64,000 nt of DNA from positions 54,089-118,088 of the forward strand of contig NSJJ01000012.1 in NCBI GenBank assembly GCA_002632355.1, in the 5' to 3' direction. The first letter of the stretch is position 1. Every line of letters begins with the position of its first letter. Positions 33,577-43,027 of this stretch are shown piece by piece. Origin of the DNA: Sulfuricella denitrificans (GTDB lineage: Bacteria > Pseudomonadota > Gammaproteobacteria > Burkholderiales > Sulfuricellaceae). The position numbers were made by a program, and so were the translations under genes. The notes beneath the pieces were generated by a model. It ran no database searches and was not told the DNA's origin. It saw nothing but the letters and a program-made list of their open reading frames with translations.

Positions 33577-34085
33577 TGTTTGATTGCCGGGGGCAGCCCG
33601 GCGGCTGATTACCTTTCTTGCTTCGCCAAGAAAGGTAATCCAAAGAAGGCGACCCCCATCCACCGCCCCTTCGGGGTTCCCTGCGCTGCTCGTCAAGCCG
33701 GGCGGCTGCGCAACTCGCGCTGTCGCGCTCAGACAGTGCTCGCCGACTGCCCCCGGCTTGCCTGTGCTGCTCGGCGGTGGCTCAAGGGGAGTTTGTCGCG
33801 TGTGATGTTTTTTCTTCGTGATCGCTGACCGTGGAGCCACCACCCCTTTCCCCTCTGCGCCGCTTCGGATTGGCAGGCGAACTGGGGGGTGTCGGCTGCG
33901 CCTTGTCTGAGCTCCGCAGCAGGGCACGGTTTGTGTGCCCTGCCAGGGCGAGTTGCGCAGACGCCCAATTCGCCTGTCAAGCCGAAGGTACCCGTAGGGC
34001 GGCGCAGCGGGGCGGCATTTCTTTGGTTACTCTTCTTTGGCCGCACAAAGAAAGTAACCCGCTGCCGGGCGGCCCCGGCTTCTAA
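33577..34085. repeat. Structured intergenic repeat element of about 500 bp
   Basis: The 730-bp gap 33508-34237 holds no credible gene. It contains a unit opening with CCGGGGGCAGCCCGGC and a perfect 13-base hairpin (GATTACCTTTCTT at 33607-33619, AAGAAAGGTAATC at 33628-33640). It closes with a related hairpin (GGTTACTCTTCTTTG at 34025-34039, CAAAGAAAGTAACC at 34046-34059) followed by CCGGGCGGCCCCGGC. The interior is GC-rich with short ORFs of unnatural composition. I recall similar TTTCTTTGG...CAAAGAAAGTAACC elements in many betaproteobacterial genomes; this is memory, not a search. 34086-34237 shows a C/G-run hairpin (AACCCCCCTCGATCC... CAGGGGGG) and nothing else. Confidence 0.72.
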
Positions 34086-34237
34086 TCAAGCATGCGCGAA
34101 GCGCATTCCAGAAAGGGGGTACGGGGGAAATATCAGCCGCCTTAACCCCCCTCGATCCCCCCTTGTCAGGGGGGAAGTAATCGTGCCGGGAGTGGCTGTG
34201 TCTCAATCGGGCATCATGACATTTCAGGCGTAACTGA

Positions 34238-36558
<2,321 letters not shown>

Positions 36559-36562
<4 letters not shown>

Positions 36563-37242
36563 TGCAAAGTCCTTTCCGCACCGCAGCACTGCTTGAATTT
36601 CTTGCCGCTGCCGCATGGGCAGGGCTCGTTGCGCCCCACCTTGGGCGTATCGCGCTTCACCGTCGTGCCTTTGCGCCGCGCCTGCCAGAAATTGTAAATA
36701 CCGGACACGGCACCGGGCAGCACATCCATGCACTCCTGCTGCAGCTTTTCATATTCGTCGTCCGGCATGAAGGCCTTGCCGCCGCGTTCGGCATCTTCCT
36801 TGAAGGCGCCGGACAGCAGCAGGATGGGGAAGGTCAGCTTCTTCAGCACTTCGTTGCCCGGCTGCAGCCACTCTTCCGTGGACAAACCCCAGCCGAGGAT
36901 ATAGCCGTCACACCAGGCGGGATAATCCGGCGCCTGATCGGCGTTCGCCTGCGGCTTGAGGATGAACTTTGGCGCATCACCCTCCGCCAGCGCGGTATCC
37001 ACGCTCTTGTACAGGCGCGTCAGCACTTCCATGAACTCCTGGGTCTGCTGCGGCGACTCGAACTCCGGCTCGCCGCCCAGCGCATCCGGCATCCAGCGGC
37101 TGGCCGGGATGGTGTCCGGGGAACTGATCACGGCGCAAAAGAAGCCCTGCAACTGGGTCACGCTCAGTGCCTTGCCCCTGAAGATGGGCTTGGCCAGCCA
37201 CTGCTCCAGCGTGGCGCGTTCCTGTTCTGTAAATTCGATCAT
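36559..37242 (-). CDS. YecA/UPF0149-family protein with SEC-C motif
   Basis: 227 residues. The UPF0149 domain ([31 protein letters not shown]) is followed by a C-terminal zinc-binding SEC-C motif [17 protein letters not shown]. Function is unknown in the family; zinc binding and association with ribosomes or SecB are suspected for SEC-C modules. It overlaps the tex start. A paralogue of the same architecture is at 50676-51377. Confidence 0.9.
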
Positions 37243-37290
37243 GGATGTTGGGTACCCTGGCTAGATAGCTTATTCGTATTTCTGCAACTC

Positions 37291-37409
37291 AAACCGCAAA
37301 GACGCGAAGGCGCAAAGTTCTCAGCAAAGCCTGGCAGGACAGATCCATCTTGAAATCCATGTCGGGCAAAACCTTTACTTTCCTTTGCGTATCTGCGTCT
37401 CTGCGGTTT
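37291..37409. repeat. Inverted repeat with GCAGAGACGC-type arms
   Basis: 27-base arms at 37291-37317 (AAACCGCAAAGACGCGAAGG...) and 37383-37409 (...TGCGTCTCTGCGGTTT) are inverted with about five mismatches around a 65-base spacer. It lies in the 180-bp gap between the YecA-like gene and rdgC. Similar rRNA-unrelated CGCAGAGACGC dispersed repeats are common in proteobacterial intergenic DNA, from memory. Confidence 0.8.
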
Positions 37410-37423
37410 CAGGTCTTTCAGTC

Positions 37424-38326
37424 TCAAACCACTGCTGCCTCTCCACCCAGCACCTCGACCAGATCGGGCAGGAAACGTGCCAGTTCGCCGCTCATGATGG
37501 CGAAATCGGCATCGAACTGTTCGTCGGCGGTTTCAGCCTGCTGCTCGGATTCCTCCTTGATCAGATCGAGGAAGGCCAGGCGCTTGACCTGCATGTTCTC
37601 GTTCAGCACAAAGGAAATGCGGTCGTTCCAGGTCATGGCCAGCTTGGTCACCTGCTTGCCGGATTCGATATGGTCGCGGATTTCGGCTGATTCGAGCGGA
37701 TGGCGCACATAGCGCACCAGCGATTTTTCCTCGCCCGGTGCGAGCAGTTCGCAATCGCGGTCTATGCTAAAGCCGGCGGGGGCTTCGTTGGCGGCAAGCC
37801 AGCCGGTCATGGCAACCATGGGCGACAACTGGGTCCGGACCAGGGCGGGCGTCAGGTCGGAACTGCATTTGAGCAGGGCCTCGACCAGTTCGTCGGCCTT
37901 GGCCGGGCTGGCGGCATCAATCACCAGCCAGCCGCCGACCGGGTCGATCCAGGCATAGGTCTTGCGGCGGCGCGCAAAGGCACGCGGTAGCAACTCCTCT
38001 GCCACCCGCTCTCGAATCTCGCGCAATTGCTTGCGCCCCGGACGGTAGCCTTGCTGTTCTTCGATCTCTTCGGCACGCTCCTGGGCAAACTGATTGATGA
38101 CGGCGGAGGGCAGGAGCTTCTGCTCCACGCCCAGCGCGATCAGCATCTGGTCCCTGAGGACATGCACCAGCGGTGCACCTTCGCCGCGTGGAGACAGCCA
38201 TCCGCGGCTTTGCATGTCCATGTTGCCGCACGGCTGGAAAGCCAGGCCTGACAGCGCTTCTTCGAGTTTATCGGGGGAAATGGCGCAATCGCGCAGGCGG
38301 TAAATCTGAAGGTTCCTGAACCACAT
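37424..38326 (-). CDS. rdgC: Recombination-associated protein RdgC
   Basis: 300 residues, the family length. Begins MWFRNLQIYRLRD and contains LAFQPCGNMDMQSRGW and the conserved LPSAVINQFAQERAEEIEEQQGY. RdgC forms a ring on double-stranded DNA and restrains RecA. Single gene, flanked by a repeat element downstream and hairpins upstream. Confidence 0.95.
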   Translation of the reverse strand: MWFRNLQIYRLRDCAISPDKLEEALSGLAFQPCGNMDMQSRGWLSPRGEGAPLVHVLRDQMLIALGVEQKLLPSAVINQFAQERAEEIEEQQGYRPGRKQLREIRERVAEELLPRAFARRRKTYAWIDPVGGWLVIDAASPAKADELVEALLKCSSDLTPALVRTQLSPMVAMTGWLAANEAPAGFSIDRDCELLAPGEEKSLVRYVRHPLESAEIRDHIESGKQVTKLAMTWNDRISFVLNENMQVKRLAFLDLIKEESEQQAETADEQFDADFAIMSGELARFLPDLVEVLGGEAAVV

Positions 38327-38344
38327 GACTCGAACTCAAAAGGC

Positions 38345-38363
38345 ATGATTCTACCGGAATCAT
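38345..38363. terminator. Hairpin upstream of rdgC
   Basis: Perfect arms ATGATTC (38345-38351) and GAATCAT (38357-38363) with a five-base loop. It has no clear T run on either strand, so it may be a regulatory hairpin in the rdgC leader rather than a terminator. Confidence 0.4.
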
Positions 38364-38397
38364 GGGGGAAAGATCAGTCAGTCGCAGGGCAAGAGCA

Positions 38398-38458
38398 GGC
38401 CACAACCGCTTGTTGCGGCCATGAGTAAGGATTTAGAGAGGGCGGCATGGAACCGCCC
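38398..38458 (-). terminator. Probable terminator hairpins after the DsrC-like gene
   Basis: On the minus strand, just 8 bases past the stop at 38467, GGGCGG (38458-38453 side) pairs with CCGCCC (38445-38440) across a seven-base loop and is followed by TCTCTAAATCCTT. A second stem, GGCC-CAAC/GTTG-GGCC at 38398-38420, follows. The T tract is weak. Confidence 0.55.
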
Positions 38459-38466
38459 GGCGATGT

Positions 38467-38829
38467 TTACTCCACGCTGCCGAAAGACGGGTCGCTGCTA
38501 TAAGCGGGCAACGGCAGGCCGGCAATGCGGCTACCCTGTGAAACCGGGCCACGGGGGAAGAGCAGATACAGATATTTCCTGCCACCTTCACGCTCAAAAC
38601 GTTCTTCCAACCCGTTCAGCAATTGCCGCGCATGCGGTGCACGGCCATGGTGACGGTAATTCTCACGCAGAAGATGGATCACTTCCCAGTGATCGTCGCT
38701 CAGGGTAATGCCTTCTTCTCGGGCCACTTTCTCCGCCTTGGCGGGCGACCAGTCATCCAGTTCCGCCAGCATGCCTTGCGACACAGAACCACGTGCGGCG
38801 TCAGCTACCATTTGGTTGATATCAAACAT
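38467..38829 (-). CDS. DsrC/TusE-family protein lacking both redox cysteines
   Basis: 120 residues with the DsrC fold signature: LDDWSPAKAEKVAREEGITLSDDHWEVIHLLRENY and a C-terminal arm FPRGPVSQGSRIAGLP. In dissimilatory DsrC the arm carries Cys at positions equivalent to 100 and 111. Here these are Ser100 and Ser111, and the protein contains no cysteine at all. A nine-residue extension follows. It therefore cannot carry persulfide or form the trisulfide; a binding or regulatory role is inferred. A very strong AAGGAGGTG ribosome site precedes the ATG. It follows the sigma/anti-sigma genes, 137 bp downstream, on the same strand. Confidence 0.9.
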   Translation of the reverse strand: MFDINQMVADAARGSVSQGMLAELDDWSPAKAEKVAREEGITLSDDHWEVIHLLRENYRHHGRAPHARQLLNGLEERFEREGGRKYLYLLFPRGPVSQGSRIAGLPLPAYSSDPSFGSVE

Positions 38830-38886
38830 TTTGCACCTCCTTGAATTGTTTAATCCGACCCCTTATTCCTTCTGGTCACACACATC

Positions 38887-38925
38887 CAATCGGGGTTAAT
38901 TAGTTGACAAATTCAATCGGGATTG
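38887..38925. promoter_or_regulatory. Direct repeats ahead of the DsrC-like gene
   Basis: Two copies of CAATCGGGRTTR, at 38887-38898 and 38914-38925, are spaced 27 bases apart. The second is itself palindromic (CAATC-GG-GATTG). They lie 58-96 bases upstream of the DsrC-like start, where a regulator could bind. No convincing sigma-70 promoter is visible beside them. Confidence 0.4.
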
Positions 38926-38966
38926 GTTGCATGAAATATATTTATGACAAAACCCCAAAACAATTT

Positions 38967-39698
38967 TTATACCTTGATATATCCCCACCCCTGTTTCAGG
39001 CGCAAAGTAATTTCATCCAGGGCGGAAGACGCGACGCCCGTGTCGGGCAGGAGGCGCACCTCCACACCCTTGGCGCGCAAATTTCTTACGGTCTGGCCAC
39101 AAGCGGTCAGATCGAGGTTGGGGTATTTTTCCCGCATCGATACGATGCGACGTGCGTAGGGAGAGGCATCCGCGCGCAACAGGTCCAGCCCGCCACCATT
39201 AGCGATGATTTCCACCTGCATGGGCCGCTTTGCGTGCCGGGCGCTGGCCAGCAGATTCTCGGCCTCGTCCAGCGCGGTAGCCAGCCTGACAGGATTTGAA
39301 TTTCCGACATGAATCATGAGCTTGCGCGGATCGCCCCCGATATCGTTACGTTGTACGGCTTGCAGCAGGCGCATGACTTCACGATCCGAACCGTAACCGG
39401 TCCAGTTATGTGCAAACCAGCCGGAAACGCTGCCCAGCGCCAGAAACAGACTGGCGGCAAGCGCCTGCCGGGACAATGCGCCGCTCAGCCAGCTTTTTGT
39501 CGCCGCGCGCGCGGGTTGAGGGGGATTCAGGTAGGCATGCCGCACCCGCGCCTTGAGTCCGCGCAATTCGCATACACGCGCTTTCAGGCTTTCATCCTGC
39601 TCGATCAGTTCAAAAGCCCTGCTTTTCTCCGCCGGGTCGAGCTGATCGTCAATGAATGCATTCAGAAATTCATCGGAAATGGTTTGGTCCTGTTTCAT
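38967..39698 (-). CDS. Membrane anti-sigma factor fused to a DsrE-like domain
   Basis: 243 residues in three parts. Residues 5-55 (ISDEFLNAFIDDQLDPAEKS...) resemble anti-sigma N-terminal domains, but without the usual HxxxCxxC zinc site. Residues 78-96 are a membrane span (ALAASLFLALGSVSGWFA). Residues 125-243 form a DsrE-like domain (KLMIHVGNSNPVRLATALDEAENLL, VEIIANGGGLDLLRAD, DLTACGQTVRNL, QGWGYIKV) with Cys200 at the position of the DsrE-family cysteine. The start at 39698 overlaps the sigma stop (ATGA). The DsrE part would face the periplasm, so it may be the signal sensor. An in-frame upstream ATG lies inside the sigma gene. Confidence 0.88.
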   Translation of the reverse strand: MKQDQTISDEFLNAFIDDQLDPAEKSRAFELIEQDESLKARVCELRGLKARVRHAYLNPPQPARAATKSWLSGALSRQALAASLFLALGSVSGWFAHNWTGYGSDREVMRLLQAVQRNDIGGDPRKLMIHVGNSNPVRLATALDEAENLLASARHAKRPMQVEIIANGGGLDLLRADASPYARRIVSMREKYPNLDLTACGQTVRNLRAKGVEVRLLPDTGVASSALDEITLRLKQGWGYIKV

Positions 39699-40255
39699 TT
39701 GACCCTCCTGATTTGGGTAATCTGTGCCGGCTGCGGTGGAGCGAGTTCCTGCAACGAATCCTTCAATGCCCGCCTTGCACGACATAAACGGCTCATCACC
39801 GTACCCGCCGGCAACGCCAGAATGCCCGCCACCTCAGCATAGGAAAATTCTTCCAGGTCCACCAGTGTCAAAACCTGGCGCTGCCCCAGGGGAAGCCGGG
39901 AAACCGCATCCCTCACCCGGTCGACAATCTGGTTGCGCGCATGCATGTCTTCCGGTGTGGTTGGGTTGACGCAGCGATAATCCTCGACATCATCGATATC
40001 CTCCATCACCCGATGCTGGCGGAAATGGTCATGCCAGCAATTGTTCAGGATCCGGAACAGCCAGCTATTGAGCAACTCGGGATCGCGCAACTGGTCCGCA
40101 TTCTTCAACGCCCTGGAGAGGGTCTCCTGCACCAGGTCATCGGCCAGCGCGGCATCGTGGCTCCATGAATAGGCCACCCGGTAAAGCTTGCTCCGGCTTT
40201 GCTCCATCTGTTTGCGCAAGTCGCGGGTGCGGCAAATCAGGGAAAGGATTTTCAT
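39695..40255 (-). CDS. ECF-family RNA polymerase sigma factor
   Basis: About 186 residues with sigma region 2 (SKLYRVAYSWSHDAALADDLVQETLSRAL, LNSWLFRILNNCWHDHFR) and region 4 (LPLGQRQVLTLVDLEEFSYAEVAGILALPAGTVMSRLCRARRAL). The start at 40255 is preferred; an upstream in-frame start would add 24 unrelated residues. It is coupled to the anti-sigma gene by a 4-base overlap and diverges from the exported DsrE-like gene, its most likely target. Confidence 0.93.
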   Translation of the reverse strand: MKILSLICRTRDLRKQMEQSRSKLYRVAYSWSHDAALADDLVQETLSRALKNADQLRDPELLNSWLFRILNNCWHDHFRQHRVMEDIDDVEDYRCVNPTTPEDMHARNQIVDRVRDAVSRLPLGQRQVLTLVDLEEFSYAEVAGILALPAGTVMSRLCRARRALKDSLQELAPPQPAQITQIRRVK

Positions 40256-40303
40256 CGTCCGGCATCCCGACATAAAAATTGAACTCAAGTATAAGACGTG
40301 GCG

Positions 40304-40379
40304 GACGGATGAATTATTCCAAATCATGGGAAATATATATTTCTCAATGAAATGGAATAGAAGTCCTGTGTCATCCGTC
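40304..40379. promoter_or_regulatory. Nested inverted repeats and candidate ECF promoter
   Basis: Outer arms GACGGATGA (40304-40312) and TCATCCGTC (40371-40379) are perfect; inner arms ATTCCA (40316-40321) and TGGAAT (40353-40358) are also perfect. On the plus strand GGAAT at 40354-40358, a 17-base spacer and CGTCT at 40376-40380 fit the general ECF promoter layout, pointing to the exported DsrE-like gene. The promoter reading is inference. Confidence 0.5.
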
Positions 40380-40438
40380 TTTACCAGCAGTGGTAATACA
40401 TCACCACATCACAAAAATCATTTGAGGAGATATGCATC

Positions 40439-40891
40439 ATGAAAACAAACCGGCTAATACACCTGCTGACGGCCTTTGCCATGGCCATGACCTTCGCCTC
40501 GGCAGGGACACAGGCTATGGACATGCCTGCCCAGCAGGCCAGCATGGATAAACAGAAAGTGGTGTTTCAGGTCAGCGTGGCCGATCCAAAGACCTGGAAC
40601 CTGGCCCTCAACAATGCCAAAAACGTGCAGCAGGAACTGGGTGCCGGCAATGTGGACGTTGAAATCGTCGTCTACGGTCCGGGGATCGGCATGCTCAAGT
40701 TCGACTCGGCAGTCGCAAACCGGATCGATGAAGCCGTCGGAGACGGCGTCAAGGTCGTTGCCTGCGAAAACACCATGAAAGCCCAGAAGCTCACCCGCGA
40801 CGACATGCTCTCCTCTGCCGGCTTCGTACCTGCGGGCGTAGTCGAGCTGATGAAAAAACAGAAAGAGGGTTACGCCTACATCCGCCCATAG
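40439..40891 (+). CDS. Exported DsrE-family protein
   Basis: 150 residues: signal peptide (MKTNRLIHLLTAFAMAMTFASAGTQA) then a DsrE-like domain (VVFQVSVADPKTWNLALNNAKNVQQEL, VEIVVYGPGIGMLKFD, VKVVACENTMKAQKL, KEGYAYIRP) with Cys109 in the family's cysteine position. DsrE-type proteins bind or transfer sulfane sulfur in the cytoplasm; here the domain is periplasmic. It matches the C-terminal part of the divergent anti-sigma fusion. A strong GAGGAGA ribosome site precedes the start. Porin gene follows 68 bp later. Confidence 0.93.
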   Translation: MKTNRLIHLLTAFAMAMTFASAGTQAMDMPAQQASMDKQKVVFQVSVADPKTWNLALNNAKNVQQELGAGNVDVEIVVYGPGIGMLKFDSAVANRIDEAVGDGVKVVACENTMKAQKLTRDDMLSSAGFVPAGVVELMKKQKEGYAYIRP

Positions 40892-40959
40892 AAAAGCTGA
40901 GTGCGTAAAGCGACAGAAACACAAGCCCGATAAAAAGCACACCCCCTCAGGAGAGGAAC

Positions 40960-42366
40960 ATGAAAAAAACCCTACTGGCGGCCGCGATGGCCGCCGCTTG
41001 CGCGCATGCGCCCGCAACTTTCGCAACCAACTGGTTCCAGTTGCAGAACAATGAACAGCCAGGCGCCGCCCCCTATACTTTCTGGGGCTTCGTCCAGCCG
41101 ACCTTCACGCATAACGAAGGCGGCGCGGTCAGCGGCATTCCTGCAACGGTCGTGTCCCCCGTCAACGGCGCCAGTGTTCCGGTGCCCACCGGGCTTCGCG
41201 CCTACAACGGGCATACCGCCCTGTTCAACCTGGTCGGGCCGGATCTCGAACACGGCGACCAGTTGCAGATCTTCCGCGCACGTCCCGGTGTACGCGGCGT
41301 AATTCCGGGAACGGGCGAGAAGATCAACTATTTCGTCCTGGCCGAATTCGGCAACAATGCCCTGACCCGTGAAAGACCCGCCGTGCTGACCGATGCCACG
41401 GTCACATTCAATCACATCCCCGGTGCGCGCGTCCGGGTCGGCCTGGGCCGGCTCCCGCTCGGCGAGGAAGCGATGCAGGGCGTCCAGATCATGGATTACA
41501 TCAACTTCACCACCCTCTCCGACCAGTTGCTCAACGAGCGTTTCGTGCAGCCCTATGCCAATGCATCGCGCACCCATGCCGCCGTGGTGGGCGCACCCAT
41601 GGCAATGTCGCAGCTCAATGGCGCATTTGGCGGCTTCCGCGATGTCGGCGTCGAAGTTTACGACTGGTTCAACAAGGGCCGCTGGGAATATACCTATGCA
41701 GTGATGGTGAGCCAGGCCAATGGAATTGGTTTCAGCGACGACCTCAACCCCGGCAATCACGATGTGACGGCGCGCGTGCAGGCATCCTACGTATTCCAGG
41801 GCAGCGGGCCGAAACGCGAAGACGTCACGGCTTACGCCTGGCATCAGGAAGGCAAACGCGCCTTTGGCAGCAGCGACTACACCCGCATGCGCGAGGGCAT
41901 CGGCGCCAAGTATCTGCGCCACGGCCTGAGGCTGAGCGGCGAATACATCCGCGCCAAAGGCATGATCTATGTCGCGCCCACGCCGCAGTTCAACGATATC
42001 GGCGCTCCCGCCTTCGAGCCGGTCGATTATGTAGCGCTGGATTCCAGCAACAAGGCCGATGGCTATTATCTCGACGTGGGCTGGAAATTTGCGCCCAAGT
42101 GGGAAGTCGATTTGCGCTATGACGAGCTCAGCAAGATGACGAATTCGGCTTACGACGAACGCAAGGCCTCCACCTGGACCCTGGGAGGCCAGTATTTCTA
42201 TAGCCCGAAAGTCCGTCTTGCCGTGAATTATGAAGTGCGCGACATTTCGGTTGTCCACCCCGAGGCGCAGGTAAACAACGGACAAAAAATCCAGGGAACG
42301 GCAGCTGGCGTTATCGGAGGCTCGATCGGCAACCGGATCAGTGCGCAAGTGACCTGGATTTTCTGA
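40960..42366 (+). CDS. Outer-membrane porin (OprO/P-like)
   Basis: 468 residues: signal peptide (MKKTLLAAAMAAACAHAPATFA), repeated amphipathic beta strands (NYFVLAEFGNN, ARVRVGLGRLPLGEEA, KADGYYLDVGWKFAPKWEVDLRYDEL) and a terminal phenylalanine (QVTWIF) typical of outer-membrane barrels. The GLGRLPLGEEA segment resembles OprO/P-type porins. The solute is unknown. An AGGAGAGGA ribosome site precedes it. It follows the exported DsrE-like gene, possibly in the same ECF-controlled unit. Confidence 0.9.
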   Translation: MKKTLLAAAMAAACAHAPATFATNWFQLQNNEQPGAAPYTFWGFVQPTFTHNEGGAVSGIPATVVSPVNGASVPVPTGLRAYNGHTALFNLVGPDLEHGDQLQIFRARPGVRGVIPGTGEKINYFVLAEFGNNALTRERPAVLTDATVTFNHIPGARVRVGLGRLPLGEEAMQGVQIMDYINFTTLSDQLLNERFVQPYANASRTHAAVVGAPMAMSQLNGAFGGFRDVGVEVYDWFNKGRWEYTYAVMVSQANGIGFSDDLNPGNHDVTARVQASYVFQGSGPKREDVTAYAWHQEGKRAFGSSDYTRMREGIGAKYLRHGLRLSGEYIRAKGMIYVAPTPQFNDIGAPAFEPVDYVALDSSNKADGYYLDVGWKFAPKWEVDLRYDELSKMTNSAYDERKASTWTLGGQYFYSPKVRLAVNYEVRDISVVHPEAQVNNGQKIQGTAAGVIGGSIGNRISAQVTWIF

Positions 42367-42384
42367 TTGGCCTGTCAATAAACA

Positions 42385-42443
42385 CCGGGCACGCGGCGTG
42401 CCCGGCAGATCTATCGCAAGCTGGCCTTGAAAATGAGGCCAGC
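42385..42443. terminator. Two strong hairpins after the porin
   Basis: CCGGGCACG (42385-42393) pairs with CGTGCCCGG (42397-42405), and GCTGGCCT (42420-42427) pairs with AGGCCAGC (42436-42443) over an eight-base loop. Neither is followed by a T run, so they may stabilise or end the transcript, or be REP-like. Confidence 0.6.
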
Positions 42444-42542
42444 GCAATGCACTTCAGCATCAGCCCCCTATGTGACAAGCGCTTCATGATCTGCGAAACT
42501 GGATAGAAGGGCGTGACGCTCTTTTCCTGGCTGGAGTGACTC

Positions 42543-42986
42543 ATGAACATGCGACACCTTCTACTTCTGCTGCTCTTCGCCTTCACAGCACAGCAGGCGC
42601 AGGCCGAAATCTACAAAATCATCGGTGCCGATGGAAAAGTGTCGTATACCGACAAGGCACCCGAGTCGGCCGGCGCAAAAACCGAAAAACTGAAAATTCA
42701 GACCTACTCTGGCGCGCCTTCCGTTTCTTCATATAACGGCTCGGTCCGTAAAGTCACGATACTGTCTGCGCAATGGTGCGGCGTGTGCAGAAAAGCCAAG
42801 GCCTACATGAACAGCCACAAGATTGCGTTCGAGGAATGGGATATCGACCAGTCTGACTATGCACGCGCCAAGATGAAAGAACTGGGCGCCAGTGGCGTTC
42901 CCGTTATTCTGGTAGGCAAGCAGAAAATGGTCGGTTTCTCACCGGAAGGACTGGACGATATGTTGAAAAAGGCCGAGGCGCTCTAA
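42543..42986 (+). CDS. Exported DUF4124-glutaredoxin protein
   Basis: 147 residues: signal peptide (MNMRHLLLLLLFAFTAQQAQA), a DUF4124 segment (EIYKIIGADGKVSYTDKAP), and a glutaredoxin-like domain with the redox pair WCGVC (Cys79, Cys82) and cis-proline region GASGVPVILVGKQKMVGF. It should act as a periplasmic thiol-disulfide protein. A GGAGTGA ribosome site precedes the start. It lies 176 bp after the porin and may belong with the sulfur/redox block. Confidence 0.9.
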   Translation: MNMRHLLLLLLFAFTAQQAQAEIYKIIGADGKVSYTDKAPESAGAKTEKLKIQTYSGAPSVSSYNGSVRKVTILSAQWCGVCRKAKAYMNSHKIAFEEWDIDQSDYARAKMKELGASGVPVILVGKQKMVGFSPEGLDDMLKKAEAL

Positions 42987-43027
42987 TTTCCATTTCACAC
43001 TTCGTGAAAAACAAGCCGGCTTTGGCC

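Noticed and set aside
33316..34085. Several 70-200-codon ORFs in the repeat element after the GIY-YIG/DUF4357 gene
   Set aside because: Their composition is unnatural and they cross the hairpins; such ORFs are a common artefact in GC-rich repeats.
36563..36733. N-terminal extension of Tex by 57 codons
   Set aside because: That stretch is a shadow of the upstream SEC-C gene. Tex homology begins at the TTG at 36562, which has a ribosome site.
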